Assembly: GCA_949752735.1 (NCBI GenBank)
Contig: OX457037.1
Span: 33,232,956-33,296,955 of the forward strand
Direction of reading: 5' to 3'
DNA length: 64,000 nucleotides
Source: Lumbricus terrestris
Taxonomy: Eukaryota > Annelida > Clitellata > Crassiclitellata > Lumbricidae
Under the pieces are notes generated by a model, which worked only from the letters and a program-made list of their open reading frames with translations, did not search any database and was not told where the DNA came from. Shown here piece by piece: positions 37,101 through 43,100 of this stretch (position 1 is its first letter; each line of letters starts with the position of its first letter). A program made the translations under genes and the position numbers.

Positions 37101-40100
37101 TGATTATGTCCATTGAAGAAACATAAACACTAAATGTTTGGGTGGATCCTGTTGTTACATACATGTGCACACTTTTTAACAAAGGCTTAACAAATGCTGT
37201 ATTGCCTTCCATTACAAGAAGTTGCGGAGTGATTCAAATGCCCAAGCATGACTAAATGGTTAGTATTTGTATGTATGTGTGTGTATATATACATATATAT
37301 AATATTATTATATTTGCACATACATGCTTATATGCTGGTGTGTGCACATATAATTCTATATATAGGCCTATGGTGAACAGAAAAAATAAACCTCTACAAT
37401 AACTATAGAAATTAACACCAAATATGTAAAAATATTTTTTAGAAAAAAACTGTTTCATTCCCAACTTTAAACTTAGTTCTTATAATCATACGCTATTCCA
37501 GTTAAAACTTGAAGTCTATTAAAATGTTTCAAGGGGTGTAGAGCGACTGAACTAACAGAGGTCAACATGCAGGCACAGCTTGAGCGATCAAAATAGTTGT
37601 TGATGCACTATCCTGCAAACTTGGTACATATCAAATAACCTAGACCTTTATCCCGTGGAATATAAAATCTGGTCTGTGATGCAAGACCTATTTTAAATTA
37701 TGCCTGCATGTATGTACATGTACATATGATTACATGTAGATGTCCGTGGCGGCGCCAGGATTTCAGTTTTGGGGGCTGAAGCCTTGCGGAGGAAAACTTC
37801 CATTTTCATCCACCAAAATTTCTGACGACTTTTTTAGTCATCCGGCCGAAATCTCATGGAAATTATTTTCCACTTTCACCCGCCAAAATTTCTGATGACT
37901 TTTTTTTAGTTATCCGACCGAAATCTCATGTTTGTGTTTAATTTTTTGTGAACTTATCGTGGGGATATTTCACTCTTTTACATGTCAAAAACCCGGATGG
38001 ACCTTTTTTAGGGGGGCTTAGCCTTTTATATGGGGGCGGGGGGCTTGGCATTCGTTTTCTTTCCTCATGAAGTAATGATTGTCTTCTTGATTGAACAGAG
38101 AGTCCTGATGTTGATTGGTAATTCATTCCTTTACTACGCTCATCACTTCAAGCTGTACAGTTCGTTTTGTGCAAGTCACTCGAAAGCACAGAAAATGATT
38201 CTTAGCGGTATGTCGGCCAATGCCCGCCTCTTTATCATCTTTTTTTGTGTGTTTTTTGCCCATTAGTTGTTTTAATGATTTTTTAATTAATTCCTTCTTT
38301 TCTAATCAGGTCAGTTATTCACAGCCTAAGCGCAGATAGGGTCTTAGTATTGCTGGGTTAGTGTTCCAGAAGTAAATACTAATGGAGCAAGACTGTGTTT
38401 CTTTTGATTCTTAAATAAAGTAGTGAGTGGATAATAATAACCTGATGAAATGTGTTCCATTTAACACTCAGTCATTGGGACCGTGCCTTAAGCTATCGCA
38501 TATAAATCATTCACCAATATGGATAATGCTGAAAAAGTCAATATTTAGCGTTGCACTGCCATTATTGTGTGGCTTATAAGTTAATAGCTCCGAAGAGACG
38601 AAGACATAACGCTATTTCACATTTAGGCAGAATGGTACGTAAGTAAGGAGAGCTGATACAAGTCCACAATGTAACCGTAACAATAACTGGCCAAAAGGTT
38701 ACCTAATTAAAGTGTTTACCTGTTCCATGCAACAGATGACAATGCTGCTCTTCGTGAGTTCCTGCGTGCTCGCAATCCAAAGCAGCAGCATTCGGCCGCA
38801 CTTGAGTCGTACCTCATCAAACCAATCCAACGAATCCTTAAATATCCGCTGCTCCTCAAACAGCTTCATGAACTCACAGATGGACACAGCGATGAAAACA
38901 CTCTTCTCAAAGGTTAGGAAAGAGAGTTCTTATGATGAAAGGAAAGCTACTTCTGTTAAATCATCTCTTTTATATCGTTTTCCTTTCAGGCAATGCTAAT
39001 TTTTCACTGATTGTTATGCTATTTTTGTTTTTATTGCTTATGCAAGGTTCTTTAACACTTTAGTCATTTGGCCGAAGTCTCAGGGAAAATTTCCATTTTC
39101 ATTCACCAAAATTTCTGATGAACTTTTTTTTAGTTATTTGGTCGAAATTTCATGCATATATTTCAGTTTTTAGGGGGGAAATCATGGAAATATTTCATTT
39201 TTACATGTAAAAAAGCTGGATGACCTTTTTTAGGGAGGCTTAACCCCCCTCTGGCGCCGCTACTATGCGGTTAATTGTTAATGTGTTAACCCTTTACCGA
39301 CTGAGGGTATAAAATTTCCCATGCCATTTGCTGCATTATAGTCAGTAAAGCGTTAAAGACCAGGTTCATAATTACTTGCATATACCGACCATACTCATGC
39401 ACAAGTATATATCTACATACCGGTACGTACAAGCTTTCATCATGGATAAATACACGCACTGAAAGGCTATACCATGAATTGCATTCTTTTTTCAATTCCT
39501 TTAAACTAGTAGAGGACTTATCCTTATCAGCAGTGCCAATGGTTTGTCCTGGTACTGCTGCAGATGCTTTGCGAGCGATGGAGTCGGTGGCTGAACACAT
39601 CAACGAGATGCAGAAGATATATGAGGAGTATGGCGGTGACTTCGAGGAATTGGTTAGAGTTGAGAAGCAGGAACGTCATTGCTACAAGGCAAGTCATCAC
39701 TATCAGGCATCATCAGCATTGTCATTGTCATCATTGTCCATGATCATAATTATGTTCGTTTGGTTTTACCTACTAACACACTGCGTATGATTATTTGAAC
39801 TGTATGTTTGTATTACTCATGTGGTGGTCAATAAATCTTGTTTGTTTGTTTGTTTTTGTTTGTTTGTTTGATTGATTGATTGACTGAATGATTGATTGAT
39901 TGATTGACTGATCCTCAGTGCAGTCATCTGCTGTTGTCTTGTATTAATCTCTTTAAATTCTTATCACCCAACGAAGGGCAATAGAGAAACAACATGAAGA
40001 AATATCCTGCGGCCTGACATTCTATTTTTCTTTAAATGTTTTTCAATGACTTTTCATTCTTCTGGATTTCTTCAGAACATCAGCCTTAGCGTTGGTGAGC

Positions 40101-43100
40101 TTCAGATGTATGGAACCGTGAACTGGATCAACGCCACCGACGAAGTGGTAAAGCCAAGGAAGGGCTGTGACCTCCTGACCCTTATCTTCATATTCAAATC
40201 AGCGGTCGTCATTTTGGCCCAGGAACGTCTAAGAGCAAAAAAGCGAACGGCCAAGGTAGAGTCGTCTGAAGACTATTTATCTTATTGTAGCAAAATACTC
40301 GACAGAGAAGAATGGCTACTACTATAGCAGTCATGGGCGCCGACTCTGCGAGGCCCGTGAGTGCTCAGCACCACCAGAAATTGGCCATGCGAGGCCCGCC
40401 CTATGCTGGGCACCACCAGAAATCAGCCAACAAGATGTGCTTTTTATGAAATTACTTCTCTGTTGGCATTGCTTATCTATAAAAATCATCGCGTTTTTTT
40501 TACATATTTTCTTTTATCTCAGTTAGTCTACCTTAATATTACTCCAGTTTTACTCCGTCCGGTAGTCTGAACTCCATATACCAATACGAGGAAAATCTCA
40601 AAATCTCGCTCATTCGATCCACTTCAGTCATTTTTTTTATTACGGATGAAGGCGACGACTTGAATGACTGTTTCTTTTTATTGTAGGCCTACATGTTGGG
40701 TTATAATTATAGTGATCATCACTGCGCGAAAATCACCTTACAGCATCACAAAAGCTGGATACTGTTTTGTCTGCGTTAATTAACAAATCAGCCTTGACTA
40801 AATTGTCTGCGAAAACTATTTGAAAAACTGTCTTCCACAATGTTAATATTGGCTCACTAAAATTAATAGTGGCTAATGTAGACAGAAATTTTTGATTTCT
40901 TGTGCAAAATTTTAGTCTGTTGTGTGTTGACCTAATTAGGGGAGAGTGCTCCAAGATGCCCATGCTAACGAAGATTGTGCTTTTCTTCTGTGTGGATTCC
41001 AAGAAAAGTACATGCCAAGAGTTATAAATTTTTTAAGCAATTGGGAAGAACATTTATTGAGATATTAAATCATATCTTTAAAAATGAAATAATGGGACAT
41101 TTTGATGAAATAACAGCTCAAAATGTCACTATTTCATGTTGTGCGGAAATTTTTTAGACAACGGAAAGGATGCTTTTCAAGTCTCAAACCACGACAATTT
41201 CGTTAAAATGACAGCTTATAAGATGCTGCCATCGCAGTGTGGCAAGAAAAAAAATCGAAAATGGTTAGGAGCACATGCATCCCCTCCCCAAGCCCCTTCG
41301 GCCCTTCCCCGCTTGGCGATCGTCCTTTGACCTCGAGTTCGTGCCCTAAAACCATGAACAAGTCTCCGCCTATGAACAGAGGTCATTTCACTCACTCTCC
41401 TATAAAAAAGGCTCAAAAAATTTTCCCGCGCTCACGCGCGGACTTGTTTCACATTCGTTTGGGCACCCACACTCTTCGGGTCAACTCGGCGCCTATGATA
41501 GCAGTAATAAATAATATAATGCTACAGAGAATCTGAGTTTCAATCACAAGTAGCCTAGTGCTAATTTTATGGTTATTATGGACACCACAAAGTTTATCCA
41601 TCAGTATCCTTAAAAAATACCTTAAAAGTTATGATACAGTACTACGGTACCGTCATTACCCCTACATGTATGCATAATGACTTTTGAATTTATCATCATG
41701 AGTCTACACAGAGAAATTATATCTAGTTTTTCCTCATTTTTCTTGTTTATTTGTTGCATTCAGTGTCTGACATCTTGAACAGCACTTTTATGTAAACTTT
41801 TTATAAAGTGATATTCGATGGAATGTGGTCACGTAAATGAACCAAAATTTTGCACTCTTGCCAGATTTTTATCATTGTTATTAACTAAATGTGTAATGCG
41901 TGCATGGTCATTTTATTTCGGGGGGTGTTTACCAACTTTTTTGGCCAAATTTTCTAACGACCTGCATTTCTTTAGTCGTCGACATTCCTGTTGACCTTTT
42001 TTAGTCATAACATGCTTTTTCGTAGGATTTTTCGCCCGAAAACCATTCACTGCAGCGTAAAAGGATCTAATTTCATGCTTTTTTCTTATAAAATCGCCAT
42101 CTTCTGGGCCGCCATTACATTGCACTCTGTAGTTCTTACATTATGTGCTAGTAAAGGCATTATTTTATTTTTACATTTTCCTTTCCGGGGTTGTTCAAAC
42201 ACCCAAAACACCCCCTAGCTACGGCCTTGCACCAAAATGTGAATCTGAGGCGTGGATAGCTAGTCAGTGAAAGATGGAGCACTGCTAATTATTGTGCTGT
42301 TTCTTCACAGGCGGTTGGAGCACAGTCAGAGCCAACTCGGTTTAAAATTGTCATTCCGATCGGTGAACTGCAGGTGCGATCAGTGATCGGAGACCCTAGC
42401 GACTGTCGCGGCGTTTGGGAAATTGTCTATTGTCGTTCGGAGAAGGAAGGTCGACCAAAGAAGACATATCAGTTCATCAGGTATCGTCCACACGTCCTTC
42501 TTTAATGCTATAATTCATTCATTCATTCATTTTAAAAATTTATAGTGTCCCTTCTAGAAACTACCCAGAGGTGCTCTCAGCCCAACCATGGAGTTATATA
42601 ATAGATTTCAGCAACTTGTAAAATGTCTTGGCATTATTTCTATGGAATAGACACATCTCCAATGTAAGTGCATTCCAAGTGGATGGGTCAATTATCGAGA
42701 ATGCGCGATGCTACCTAGTTGAGTACTAGTGTGGGAACCCATTCGCAGAAGAATGTAGTTCATGTGGTATCAGTCTACAGTGTTTGTTAGCCAAACAGTT
42801 CAGAAGGTATTATCATCGAACATGTTTTAGGTATCTGCATAAATTAGTATTCAAAGTTAGTGGCAGTTTGGTTTGTCTTGCTTGAGACAATAATGTCCTT
42901 TTTGTCCTTTATGTCATCTTTTACACAATGTGTAAACATCCTCATCTTTGTGACTGTTCAACTGTTAATGTTTGATTGCTATCATCATAAAATAATTTTA
43001 AAAAATTATTTGATGTTAGTTTCTGAGTAACTTCTACCCCATATGAATCATTCCTACAGCAACTGTTTGATAATCAGTTTTTCACATTTAGTAAATCGCT

